64,000 bases of DNA from an uncultured Marinicella sp. (GTDB lineage Bacteria; Pseudomonadota; Gammaproteobacteria; Xanthomonadales; Marinicellaceae), in assembly GCA_947502925.1 (NCBI GenBank), contig CANNBS010000001.1, positions 124,001 through 188,000 on the forward strand, written 5' to 3'. Made by a program: the position numbers and the translations under genes. Within the stretch, counting starts at the first letter, position 1, and every line of letters starts with the position of its first letter. The notes under the pieces are model-generated. The model was not told the origin of the DNA. It saw only the letters and a program-made list of their open reading frames with translations, and ran no database searches. Shown here piece after piece: positions 45,963 to 53,519 of the stretch.

Positions 45963-47431
45963 AAGGATTGTCCTAATTTTAAATTGTGTTTTTTAATTTT
46001 CTGCGCCACTGTGGTGTGCGAAACACCCAATTGGCGCGCTAATTTCCGGGTGGATGGGTATTTCTGGTACCAATGCTGCATAAATTGCTTTTCAAATTCA
46101 TCCACCGCTTCTTGTAAAGTTAATTGCTCTAAATCCGTTGACAGGCTGACGGCACCATCTAAATCCAGATCTGTGGCCGTTATTTCACCGCTGCGATTGA
46201 CCATCACCGCTTTATAAAGAGTTTGCCGTAACTGGCTGACATTACCGGGCCAATAATAACGCTTCATTTTAGCCAATGCGTCATCATTTAAAGCGGTACT
46301 GTGTCCCAGTTCCTGATTCATCTGCTGTAAAAAATAAACTGCCAAAGGTTCGATGTCAGCGACCCGTTCCCGCAAGGGCAGGACATTCAGACGCAAGACG
46401 TTAATCAGTTCCACCCAACGACTGTTCATTTGGCCGGATTCCTGGTATTGGCCCAATCGTTTGGCCGAAGAAGTCATGATGCGTGCAGCTGTATCACTTT
46501 GTTTGTTAAAAAACCGACTGAGTTTTTGCTGCACATGATCAGGCATAAACTCCACATGAGAGAAAAACACAGTCCCTTCCCGGTTCAAATCCAATACCCC
46601 CGGTCGATTATTTCGCCCGAATAACAGCTGTTCCATGGGCTCGGCTTTCATCGACTGACAGTCAACCACCGTGAACATATGGTGACCGCGGTCACTGAGA
46701 CTGTGACAGGCATGGGCTAATAAGGTTTTACCGGTACCGGGCTCGCCAACTATATTTATCGGCGCTTCCACAGTCGCCACCCGCTTGGCTTTTTGTACCG
46801 TTTGCGCGAATGATTCCGAGTTATAAACCAGGTTTTTTAAACCGTCAATCTGCTCACCCTGCACCACATAACTGCTGGCCTGGATTTTTTCATGGTCACG
46901 AAACAACAACATGGCCGCCACCGGCTTATCACCTGAGGCCTTAATCGATTGCACTTCCAGTAACAAGGTTCCACCGGTGGTTTCGATGTTCACCGGGAGT
47001 TTTGATTCAGCGGCGGCATTTAATTTGTCCTGCCAACCGCTCTGGGTGAATATTGTTTGCATGGACACCGGTTTATCGGCTTTTAAATTAATTTTAAAGC
47101 GCTGTTCAGCGGCACTGTTGGCATAGCTGATCTGGCCCTTGCTGTTAATGCCCAATACCGGATCGGGCATCACCTGCATGAGTGAGGCCAGCATTTGTTG
47201 GGTGGCGACACCGGGCAGCACATCAATCTGATTCACCCATTTGACACCGGGCACCTGCATAATCTGACTGGCCAGGGTGCCCTGCGTGGCTTTGTCTAAA
47301 TCCTGTGTCTGCAAATAGATTTTACCATCTTCAACTTCGAGCTTTTTTAAATCGGCCTGTTGTTGTTTTAATAAGGCCAGAATATCATCGGTCATGCCCA
47401 GTTTATTTTCAGTGGTAATGGATAATTTCAT
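45959..47431 (-). CDS. TyrR-like aromatic/amino-acid-responsive regulator
   Basis: 490 residues: N-terminal ACT domain (MKLSITTENKLGMTDDILAL), PAS domain (about 85-190), AAA+ domain (P-loop VGEPGTGKTLLAHACHSL) and a TyrR-type helix-turn-helix (YPSTRKLARQLGVSHTTVAQ, KIKKHNLKL). Like E. coli TyrR it has no GAFTGA loop. Unusually the Walker B acidic pair is replaced (GTVFFSHVEFM where TyrR has LLDE), so ATP hydrolysis may be lost. TyrR-type boxes flank its own promoter region and that of the divergent methionine gamma-lyase. First gene of a four-gene operon. Confidence 0.88.
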   Translation of the reverse strand: MKLSITTENKLGMTDDILALLKQQQADLKKLEVEDGKIYLQTQDLDKATQGTLASQIMQVPGVKWVNQIDVLPGVATQQMLASLMQVMPDPVLGINSKGQISYANSAAEQRFKINLKADKPVSMQTIFTQSGWQDKLNAAAESKLPVNIETTGGTLLLEVQSIKASGDKPVAAMLLFRDHEKIQASSYVVQGEQIDGLKNLVYNSESFAQTVQKAKRVATVEAPINIVGEPGTGKTLLAHACHSLSDRGHHMFTVVDCQSMKAEPMEQLLFGRNNRPGVLDLNREGTVFFSHVEFMPDHVQQKLSRFFNKQSDTAARIMTSSAKRLGQYQESGQMNSRWVELINVLRLNVLPLRERVADIEPLAVYFLQQMNQELGHSTALNDDALAKMKRYYWPGNVSQLRQTLYKAVMVNRSGEITATDLDLDGAVSLSTDLEQLTLQEAVDEFEKQFMQHWYQKYPSTRKLARQLGVSHTTVAQKIKKHNLKLGQSL

Positions 47432-47433
47432 GG

Positions 47434-47451
47434 TGTAATGTTTTATTTACA
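47434..47451. promoter_or_regulatory. TyrR-type box 1 (autoregulatory)
   Basis: TGTAATGTTTTATTTACA fits TGTAAA-N6-TTTACA with one mismatch. It lies three bases from the tyrR-like start codon, downstream of the predicted promoter, a repressing position. Confidence 0.7.
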
Positions 47452-47462
47452 ATTAGTTTATT

Positions 47463-47491
47463 GTTATTTTTCAGACTCTTAGGTCATTCAA
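47463..47491 (-). promoter_or_regulatory. Candidate promoter of the tyrR-like operon
   Basis: On the minus strand TTGAAT (47486-47491) and AATAAC (47463-47468) are 17 bases apart. The start of transcription would be near 47456, just before box 1. Confidence 0.45.
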
Positions 47492-47500
47492 TCTTTTTGT

Positions 47501-47518
47501 TGTAAAAATTAATTTACG
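47501..47518. promoter_or_regulatory. TyrR-type box 2 (methionine gamma-lyase side)
   Basis: TGTAAAAATTAATTTACG fits TGTAAA-N6-TTTACA with one mismatch, centred about 54 bases before the predicted mdeA transcription start, where TyrR-like proteins can activate. Confidence 0.7.
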
Positions 47519-47527
47519 CATTTTAAC

Positions 47528-47556
47528 TTGGTCGAACAGGACTCTCAAGCTATAAT
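47528..47556 (+). promoter_or_regulatory. Sigma-70 promoter of methionine gamma-lyase gene
   Basis: TTGGTC (47528-47533), 17-base spacer, TATAAT (47551-47556). The -10 is a perfect match. Predicted start near 47563 gives a 22-base leader to the ATG at 47585. Confidence 0.75.
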
Positions 47557-47584
47557 TTTATTATCCAAATCCAGTATGATTGTT

Positions 47585-48814
47585 ATGAAATCCAATAAAC
47601 TTCACTTCGCCACCCGCACCATTCATTCAGGTTACGACCCGCATCAAAACCATGGTGCGCTGACGCCACCCATGCACACCAGTTCAACCTTTGCATTTAA
47701 CAGCGTTGAACAAGGTGGTGCCGCTTTTGCCGGTGACAACGATCATTATATTTACTCACGTTTAGGTACACCTTCGCAACAGCAGTTAGAACAACGCCTG
47801 GCTGACTTAGAAGAAGCTGAGGCAGCTTTGGTCACCGCTTCGGGCATGGGCGCCATCACCTCAGCCATCTGGTCTCTGGTGGAACCGGGTGATGAAATCA
47901 TTGCCGATAAAAGCCTGTATGGCTGCACTTTCAGCTTTTTTGAGCATGGTTTAAAGAAATTTGGTGTGGCGGTCAATTATGTGGATTTATCGAAACCGCA
48001 ATTTCTGAGCGAACACATCACCGATAAAACCAAACTGGTCTATACCGAATCACCCAGTAATCCCAATATGCGTTTAGTGGACATTGCCGCAGTGGCCAAG
48101 ATCACGCAACCACGTCAGATTAAATTTATCGTGGATAACACCTTTTGCACACCTTATCTGCAAAACCCGATCGCTTTGGGCGCGGATATTGCGGTGCATT
48201 CAGCGACCAAATACTTAGGTGGTCACGGCGATCTCATTGCCGGCGTGGTGGCCGGATCGGCCGAAGATTTATTGCATATCCGTCAATACGGTTTAAAGGA
48301 CATGACCGGCGCGGTGATTTCAGGACATGATGTGGCGCTGTTAATGCGCGGTTTAAAAACCCTGCATGTGCGCATGGATCGGCATTGTGAGAATGCTCAG
48401 AAAGTCGCTGAGCATTTACAGGCAAGCCCGTATGTTAAACAGATTGACTATCCGGGCTTAGCGAACTTCCCCCAGGCAGAACTGGCCAAAAAACAAATGC
48501 GACAGCCAGGCGGTATGCTGGCTTTTGAACTGAACGGCAGCCGCCATCAGGCGGCGGAATTTGTGAATCGGCTTGAGCTGATTTTATGTGCGGTCAGTCT
48601 TGGCGACACCGAAAGTCTGATTCAGCATCCAGCCTCAATGACCCATTCCACCTACACCGAAGAAGAATTGCTGGCACACCTAATCAATCCGTCATTACTG
48701 CGACTTTCGGTGGGCTTAGAGCATGTGGACGACATCATCGCCGACATTAATCAGGCTTTGGAATCTGTATTTAATGGCGGTTCCGGTAATAGCGGATTAT
48801 CGGCTTTGGCCTGA
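47585..48814 (+). CDS. mdeA: Methionine gamma-lyase (PLP-dependent)
   Basis: Breaks methionine into methanethiol, 2-oxobutyrate and ammonia. 409 residues of the Cys/Met metabolism PLP family: YIYSRLGTPSQQQLE, TASGMGAITSAIWSL, PLP Lys in HSATKYLGGHGD. The Cys in SLYGCTFSFFEHG and the GLKDMTGAV segment are marks of methionine gamma-lyase as opposed to cystathionine gamma-lyase. ATG 47585 fits family length; the frame's TTG at 47528 lies in the promoter. Divergent from the tyrR-like gene with two TyrR-type boxes between. The last 64 bases overlap the convergent MFS-acyltransferase gene. Confidence 0.88.
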   Translation: MKSNKLHFATRTIHSGYDPHQNHGALTPPMHTSSTFAFNSVEQGGAAFAGDNDHYIYSRLGTPSQQQLEQRLADLEEAEAALVTASGMGAITSAIWSLVEPGDEIIADKSLYGCTFSFFEHGLKKFGVAVNYVDLSKPQFLSEHITDKTKLVYTESPSNPNMRLVDIAAVAKITQPRQIKFIVDNTFCTPYLQNPIALGADIAVHSATKYLGGHGDLIAGVVAGSAEDLLHIRQYGLKDMTGAVISGHDVALLMRGLKTLHVRMDRHCENAQKVAEHLQASPYVKQIDYPGLANFPQAELAKKQMRQPGGMLAFELNGSRHQAAEFVNRLELILCAVSLGDTESLIQHPASMTHSTYTEEELLAHLINPSLLRLSVGLEHVDDIIADINQALESVFNGGSGNSGLSALA

Positions 48815-50685
48815 GATTTTAATTCCTTCACCCGCCGTTGTAATTCAGCGGCGGTGACTTCTTCAGGCAGCATCGGCTCACCAACAATTAGCTCGATACG
48901 CGCCCACAATTTCCGTGGCCAGCGCTGATACCATTTTTTTCGGTATCGCGAAAACATACTGCCCCAGAGATTATTTAATGCCATCGGCACCACCGGTACC
49001 GGCTTTTTCTGCAGCACTTTTTCGATACCCCGTTTAAACTCACCAATTTGGCCATCGGGTGTTAATCGCCCTTCGGGGAAAACCACCACCACTTCACCGG
49101 CGTCTAAACGTGCATAAATTTGTCGATAGGCCTCAGCCAGAACTTCCGGGTTTTCTTTTTCTGAGGCAATCGGAATACAGCGCGCCAAGCGAAAAATCCA
49201 GTGCAGAACTGGCAAATGATAAATCCGGTTGTGCATCACATAGCGCACCGGACGCGGTGACCGCGCTGAGATAATCACCGGATCCATAAAACTGATGTGG
49301 TTACAGGCCAGAATCACCCCGCCTTCTGCAGGGATATTATGCAAGCCCTTATATCGGGTGCGATAAACCAGTGTACTGACCACCCAGGCAATCAGACGGA
49401 CAATAAAATCCGGCATCAATTTAAAAATAATGAGACTGACGATGATATGCAGACCGATGGTAATTAAAAAGAGTTGCGGGATGGACCATTTAAGTACTGC
49501 CAGCACCACCATTCCGAGTAACGCTGCCACCACCATAAACAGGGCATTATAAATATTATTACCGGCAATCATCCGTGACACCTGAGACCTTTCTGCGCGG
49601 GTCTGGACCATAGAATACAAAGGCACAATATATAAACCGCCAAAGACACCAATCATCAGCAGATCAAAATTAATGCGATAGGTTCCGGCAAAACTCAGTA
49701 CTTCGGCTAAGCCGACAATGCCTTCCACCTCCAATTTCAAACCCATGCCAGCAATCGACAAATCCAAACCAAATATCGCCAAGCCCAAGGCCCCGACCGG
49801 CACCAAACCGATTTCCACACGACGGTTTGACAGTTTTTCACAAAGTAAAGAGCCAATACCGATGCCCACAGAAAACAGGGTCAATAACAGGGTCACAACA
49901 TATTCATCACCATGAAGCACCTGACGACTAAAGTTTGTCATTTGTATTAAAAACACTGACCCCAAAAACCAAAACCAGGAAATTCCCATGACCGCCAAAA
50001 AGATATCACGGTGTTTTCTGACAACAGTGAGATTCGCCTTGGTGGCACGCCATAGCCCCCAGTCTAAGTTGATACCCGGCTCGGCAGCCGGTGTTTTAGG
50101 AATCTGGCGAGCGGACAAATAACCTAATGTGGCAAAACCGACCACCGCCAGAGAAATGGGCAGATAGGAATCCATGGCAATCAGAATACCACCTAAAATG
50201 GTGCCCAATAAAATGGAAATAAAGGTGCTTGACTCCACCAGGCCATTACCACCCATCAGCTCATTTCGGTTTAACTTTTCGGGCAAATAGCCATATTTCA
50301 CCGGCCCAAATAAGGAGGATTGCGACCCCATCAAAAACAGCACAAAGATTAATAAGCCGACATGATTAAGATAAAAGCCGACAGAAGCCAGCAACATAAT
50401 CGCTATCTCGCCCATTTTAACCCGACGAATTAACAAGTCCTTTGGATACTTATCGGCCACCTGACCGGCAAAAGACGAAAACAATAAAAATGGCAAAATA
50501 AACAAGCCACCAGCTAAATTTGTTAAGAAATCAATCTGACCTTCTGCTACTTTAAATCCAATCATAATAATCAGCGCATTTTTAAAGACATTGTCATTAA
50601 AAGCACCAAAAAACTGGGTCAGAAAAAACGGCAAATAACGCCGCTCTTTAAGTAAATGAAATTGTGAGTGTGTACTCATTGGCAT
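48751..50685 (-). CDS. MFS transporter fused to 1-acylglycerophosphate acyltransferase
   Basis: 644 residues. The N-terminal part (about 1-420) is a major facilitator with about 12 hydrophobic segments, LplT-like (FLTQFFGAFNDNVFKNALII). The C-terminal part (about 430-630) is a PlsC-type acyltransferase: HX4D in CNHISFMDPV, then VVVFPEGRLTPDGQIGEFKR. Similar fusions, often with a further acyl-ACP synthetase domain (Aas), flip and re-acylate lysophospholipids; that third domain is absent here. It shares 64 bases at the 3' end with mdeA on the other strand. No clear ribosome site at 50685 or at the next ATG 50679. Confidence 0.88.
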   Translation of the reverse strand: MPMSTHSQFHLLKERRYLPFFLTQFFGAFNDNVFKNALIIMIGFKVAEGQIDFLTNLAGGLFILPFLLFSSFAGQVADKYPKDLLIRRVKMGEIAIMLLASVGFYLNHVGLLIFVLFLMGSQSSLFGPVKYGYLPEKLNRNELMGGNGLVESSTFISILLGTILGGILIAMDSYLPISLAVVGFATLGYLSARQIPKTPAAEPGINLDWGLWRATKANLTVVRKHRDIFLAVMGISWFWFLGSVFLIQMTNFSRQVLHGDEYVVTLLLTLFSVGIGIGSLLCEKLSNRRVEIGLVPVGALGLAIFGLDLSIAGMGLKLEVEGIVGLAEVLSFAGTYRINFDLLMIGVFGGLYIVPLYSMVQTRAERSQVSRMIAGNNIYNALFMVVAALLGMVVLAVLKWSIPQLFLITIGLHIIVSLIIFKLMPDFIVRLIAWVVSTLVYRTRYKGLHNIPAEGGVILACNHISFMDPVIISARSPRPVRYVMHNRIYHLPVLHWIFRLARCIPIASEKENPEVLAEAYRQIYARLDAGEVVVVFPEGRLTPDGQIGEFKRGIEKVLQKKPVPVVPMALNNLWGSMFSRYRKKWYQRWPRKLWARIELIVGEPMLPEEVTAAELQRRVKELKSQAKADNPLLPEPPLNTDSKA

Positions 50686-50716
50686 TTTATTAAATTATTC
50701 ATCAATCCAAAATAAC

Positions 50717-50747
50717 CGACGTCTTCGGGCTTGACCCGGAGACCCAT
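50717..50747 (+). repeat. Dispersed palindromic repeat, forward copy
   Basis: Opens CGACGTCTTCGGGCTTGACC and ends CGGAGACCCAT. Nearly the reverse complement of the copy at 50836 and itself foldable (TCTTCGGG / CCCGGAGA). Confidence 0.85.
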
Positions 50748-50835
50748 ACATGAAAGAAGCTTATTGAAGAAAAATAGTTGAACCATTTGTACTTTTTAAA
50801 ATTATTGAAAAGAAAGCTAATTAAGGCTTTTTAAC

Positions 50836-50866
50836 ATGGGTCTCCGGATCAAGTCCGAAGACGTCG
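50836..50866 (-). repeat. Dispersed palindromic repeat, reverse copy
   Basis: Identical to 13432-13462 and 19240-19270. With the forward copy at 50717 it bounds a 150-base segment of AT-rich DNA without genes. Confidence 0.85.
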
Positions 50867-50897
50867 CGCTCATTGAATTAAACAATTTATCTTCAGG

Positions 50898-51641
50898 TCA
50901 ATCCACCTTTTTAAACTGTAGTATAGACTGTTTATCAGCATTTAAAAGCGTTAGCTTCAAACCTGACAACTGATAATGTTTAACGTTGTTTATCGCCCGG
51001 GTGAATTCATCGGCCAGTTTCATTTCAGGACAAGCCATCAGAGTGGTGGCCAAAGCACCGAACTCAATTCGACCCTGACCTGCTTTGACAATGCCCCCGG
51101 ACAGTCGATTACAGCTGTCGGTGCCGAACACCTGCATCTTCGTTAAATTAAATTCCAGACTGGGCACGTCCTGACCACGATCTGAAAGCAAAGTCCGATC
51201 TACCGACTCACCCTGTATTTCTGTCAGCGCCCAAATATCATGCAGGCGGAGGGTGTCATCAGCTTGTCTTTCCACGACTTCCAGCAATTCATAACGTATC
51301 GATGACGCATCGGCCGGAACTTGCGCCGGTGGTAATTGGGTCTCCTGAACACGGATTTTATAGATATGGCCGAGCTCATAATTAAAGCCTTTAATCGGGG
51401 CATACAATAAGGACCAGTTCTTAATATCGGCTTGTTGTTGATTTTCTTCGTCAATTTTCTGGATTTGCAGGCACATGCGCTCGCCCACGCCCTCACAAGT
51501 TCTTCGCCAGCTGTTGACCCAATAGAATTGCTCAGAACTGTTCTGACTGTCTGTCTTCATCGATGTGTTTTTATCAGGCTGCGACATGTGACTACAACCA
51601 GCCATCAGAACAAACAGATAAAGCAGCAATAATTTGTACAT
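50898..51641 (-). CDS. Lipoprotein with DUF4377-like and META/HslJ domains
   Basis: 247 residues from ATG 51641, chosen for the TGGAG site and the lipoprotein signal MYKLLLLYLFVLMAGCSH (lipobox MAGC). An N-terminal DUF4377-like domain (YWVNSWRRTCEGVGERMCLQ, FNYELGHIYKIRV, YELLEVVERQ) is followed by a META domain (WALTEIQGESV, MQVFGTDSCNRLSGGI, ATTLMACPEMKLADEFTRAI), as in the heat-shock-linked HslJ. Envelope stress role is suggested by the family only. Confidence 0.82.
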   Translation of the reverse strand: MYKLLLLYLFVLMAGCSHMSQPDKNTSMKTDSQNSSEQFYWVNSWRRTCEGVGERMCLQIQKIDEENQQQADIKNWSLLYAPIKGFNYELGHIYKIRVQETQLPPAQVPADASSIRYELLEVVERQADDTLRLHDIWALTEIQGESVDRTLLSDRGQDVPSLEFNLTKMQVFGTDSCNRLSGGIVKAGQGRIEFGALATTLMACPEMKLADEFTRAINNVKHYQLSGLKLTLLNADKQSILQFKKVD

Positions 51642-51702
51642 TGTGGACTCCAAAAATAATTTATCATGACATAAGATGTTTGAATTGCGGGTGAACACGC
51701 TG

Positions 51703-52521
51703 TTATTCAGTGTCTGGAGGTGGCAATAATAACTCAGGATCTAATCTAACATTCGTCCCTAAATTTATACGCCAGTCTAAATGTGGCCCTGTGGCACGGC
51801 CGGTCATACCGATTTCGCCGATTTTTTCACCTTGCTGAACTTCTTGGCCGACTTTTACATTGACCTGACTTAAATGCAAATAGGTGGAATTCAGGCCATA
51901 GCCGTGATCGAGAATAATCGTCCCGCCGGTGTAATAATGATCATCCACCGCCATGGTCACGGTGCCTGAAATCGGCGCCACCACGGTTGAGCCAGTGGTA
52001 TTGGCAATGTCCATGCCGTAATGCGGGCGTTTGGGCTCGCCATTGAGGATACGGCGGCTGCCGTAAACACCACTGACGCGACCAGTGGCCGGCCAGATAA
52101 AGCCCTGTAAGTAATGCCGTTGTTCAGACCATACTGCCCGGGCTTGTTTCACTTCGGCCTGTTCTTTTTTAATCCGCTCCCAGAAACTCGCCGGTGGATT
52201 CACTTTATCCGCAGGCAGTCCGTCAATGCGTTCTTCGGGAAAATCCCTTGTTGTCACCGGAATGGTTTTTTGATGGGTTTGGTCCTGATAGGTCACGGTG
52301 ATGGTCTTGGGTTCGGCATCAAACCGCCCAAAACCAAACATAAAATAGCCTTCGGGGTCTGTCTTAACCGTTTCACCATCGATTGTGACTTTGGCATCTG
52401 CATTGGTCTGCGCAATCAACAATGCCCCTTGTACCGGCTCGCCTTGAATGTTTAAAAAATAATCACCGGCCGGTACAGAACCTGAAACCAGTATCAAAAC
52501 TATCCATTTTATCCACATCAT
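51703..52521 (-). CDS. M23-family (LytM) peptidoglycan endopeptidase
   Basis: 272 residues with signal peptide (MMWIKWIVLILVSGSVPAG). An N-terminal beta domain (residues about 20-90) precedes a LytM catalytic domain with metal ligands in KRPHYGMDIAN and the GPHLDW motif, plus LDHGYGLNSTYLHLSQV. It keeps both His motifs, so it should be active, unlike NlpD/EnvC-type activators. Divergent from tsaB. Periplasmic cell-wall remodelling is expected. Confidence 0.92.
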   Translation of the reverse strand: MMWIKWIVLILVSGSVPAGDYFLNIQGEPVQGALLIAQTNADAKVTIDGETVKTDPEGYFMFGFGRFDAEPKTITVTYQDQTHQKTIPVTTRDFPEERIDGLPADKVNPPASFWERIKKEQAEVKQARAVWSEQRHYLQGFIWPATGRVSGVYGSRRILNGEPKRPHYGMDIANTTGSTVVAPISGTVTMAVDDHYYTGGTIILDHGYGLNSTYLHLSQVNVKVGQEVQQGEKIGEIGMTGRATGPHLDWRINLGTNVRLDPELLLPPPDTE

Positions 52522-52569
52522 TTATAATAAGACCTTTATTGTAATCGCTTCATTTTAACACCAAACGTC

Positions 52570-53232
52570 ATGAACCTCATCGCCATCGAAACCGCCACCG
52601 AACAATGTTCTGTTGGTTTATTGCACAACAACCGGATAACGACCACCGCCGAAATCGCACCGCAGCAACATGCCAATATTATTTTAGACCGGCTTGAGGG
52701 CTTATTGAATGACGCTCAATTAAAAAAGTCACAACTCGATGGTATCGTATTTGGCCTCGGCCCAGGCGCCTTTACCGGTGTCCGGATTGCTTTTGCCGTG
52801 ACCCAGGGTCTCGCACTGGCCCTAAATATTCCGGTGATGGGTGTTTCGACGTTAGAAAATATGGCCTGGCAGATTTTTCAGAATAATCCCGATCAAGATC
52901 AAAAAATTCTCATCGCAAACGATGCCCGAATGGGCGAAGTCTATTGGGCTGAATTTATAACCAAGAATGGTCAGCTCATCCGACTGAATGAAGACCAAGT
53001 CAGTAAGCCTGATGCAGTTAATCTTGATAATTTCGACATCGCCGCCGGCAGCGCCTTTCATGATTTACTACGCGAACACATCAATGACAGCGAAACCCGG
53101 CCCATCAACGCCAACAGCCTGCCCGATGCCCAAGCCTTATTAGAAATCGCCCAATCCCGCTTTTCTACAGACCAACAAAACATCGCCAACATCCAACCCC
53201 ATTATGTCCGCGACAAAGTGGTTTTCAGCTGA
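52570..53232 (+). CDS. tsaB: tRNA t6A biosynthesis protein TsaB
   Basis: Non-catalytic partner of TsaD in t6A synthesis, and required for it in bacteria. 220 residues of the ASKHA fold: NLIAIETATEQCSVGL at the start, QQHANIILDRLEGLL, and the signature FGLGPGAFTGVRIAFAVTQG. Divergent from the M23 gene; the next gene starts 10 bases after its stop. TsaD itself is at the left edge of the window. Confidence 0.95.
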   Translation: MNLIAIETATEQCSVGLLHNNRITTTAEIAPQQHANIILDRLEGLLNDAQLKKSQLDGIVFGLGPGAFTGVRIAFAVTQGLALALNIPVMGVSTLENMAWQIFQNNPDQDQKILIANDARMGEVYWAEFITKNGQLIRLNEDQVSKPDAVNLDNFDIAAGSAFHDLLREHINDSETRPINANSLPDAQALLEIAQSRFSTDQQNIANIQPHYVRDKVVFS

Positions 53233-53242
53233 TTATGAAAAT

Positions 53243-53434
53243 ATGAACGGTCTACAAAGCACACAAATTCAATGCCCTTATTGCTGGGAGACTTTTGAAA
53301 CCACTGTGGATTGCTCGGTGCCTGAACAAACCTACACCGAGGACTGTTATGTCTGTTGTCGGCCGATTGTTTTGCAGGTGGTGACTGATGGCGAAAATAT
53401 TGTTTGTGTTCAGGTTTCGGCAGAAAACCAATAA
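53243..53434 (+). CDS. CPXCG-motif cysteine-rich protein
   Basis: 63 residues. Two Cys pairs, CPYC and CYVCC-RP, form a small zinc-ribbon-like domain (IQCPYCWETFETTVDCSVPE, YTEDCYVCCRPIVLQV). Matches the widespread gammaproteobacterial family called CPXCG motif-containing cysteine-rich protein, function unknown. ATG 53243 is preferred; the longer frame overlaps tsaB. Confidence 0.88.
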   Translation: MNGLQSTQIQCPYCWETFETTVDCSVPEQTYTEDCYVCCRPIVLQVVTDGENIVCVQVSAENQ

Positions 53435-53452
53435 GTCCGGTTAAAACTAATA

Positions 53453-53477
53453 GGCTGTTCTGCCCCTTTGAACAGCC
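53453..53477. terminator. Hairpin between convergent genes
   Basis: GGCTGTTC / GAACAGCC, perfect 8-base stem with 9-base loop. A TTTT-containing segment follows only on the minus side, so it suits the beta-helix gene at 53520 better; efficiency uncertain. Confidence 0.5.
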
Positions 53478-53519
53478 ATAAGTTCATCATATTCCTTAAA
53501 TTATTAGGATCCGACCAGG

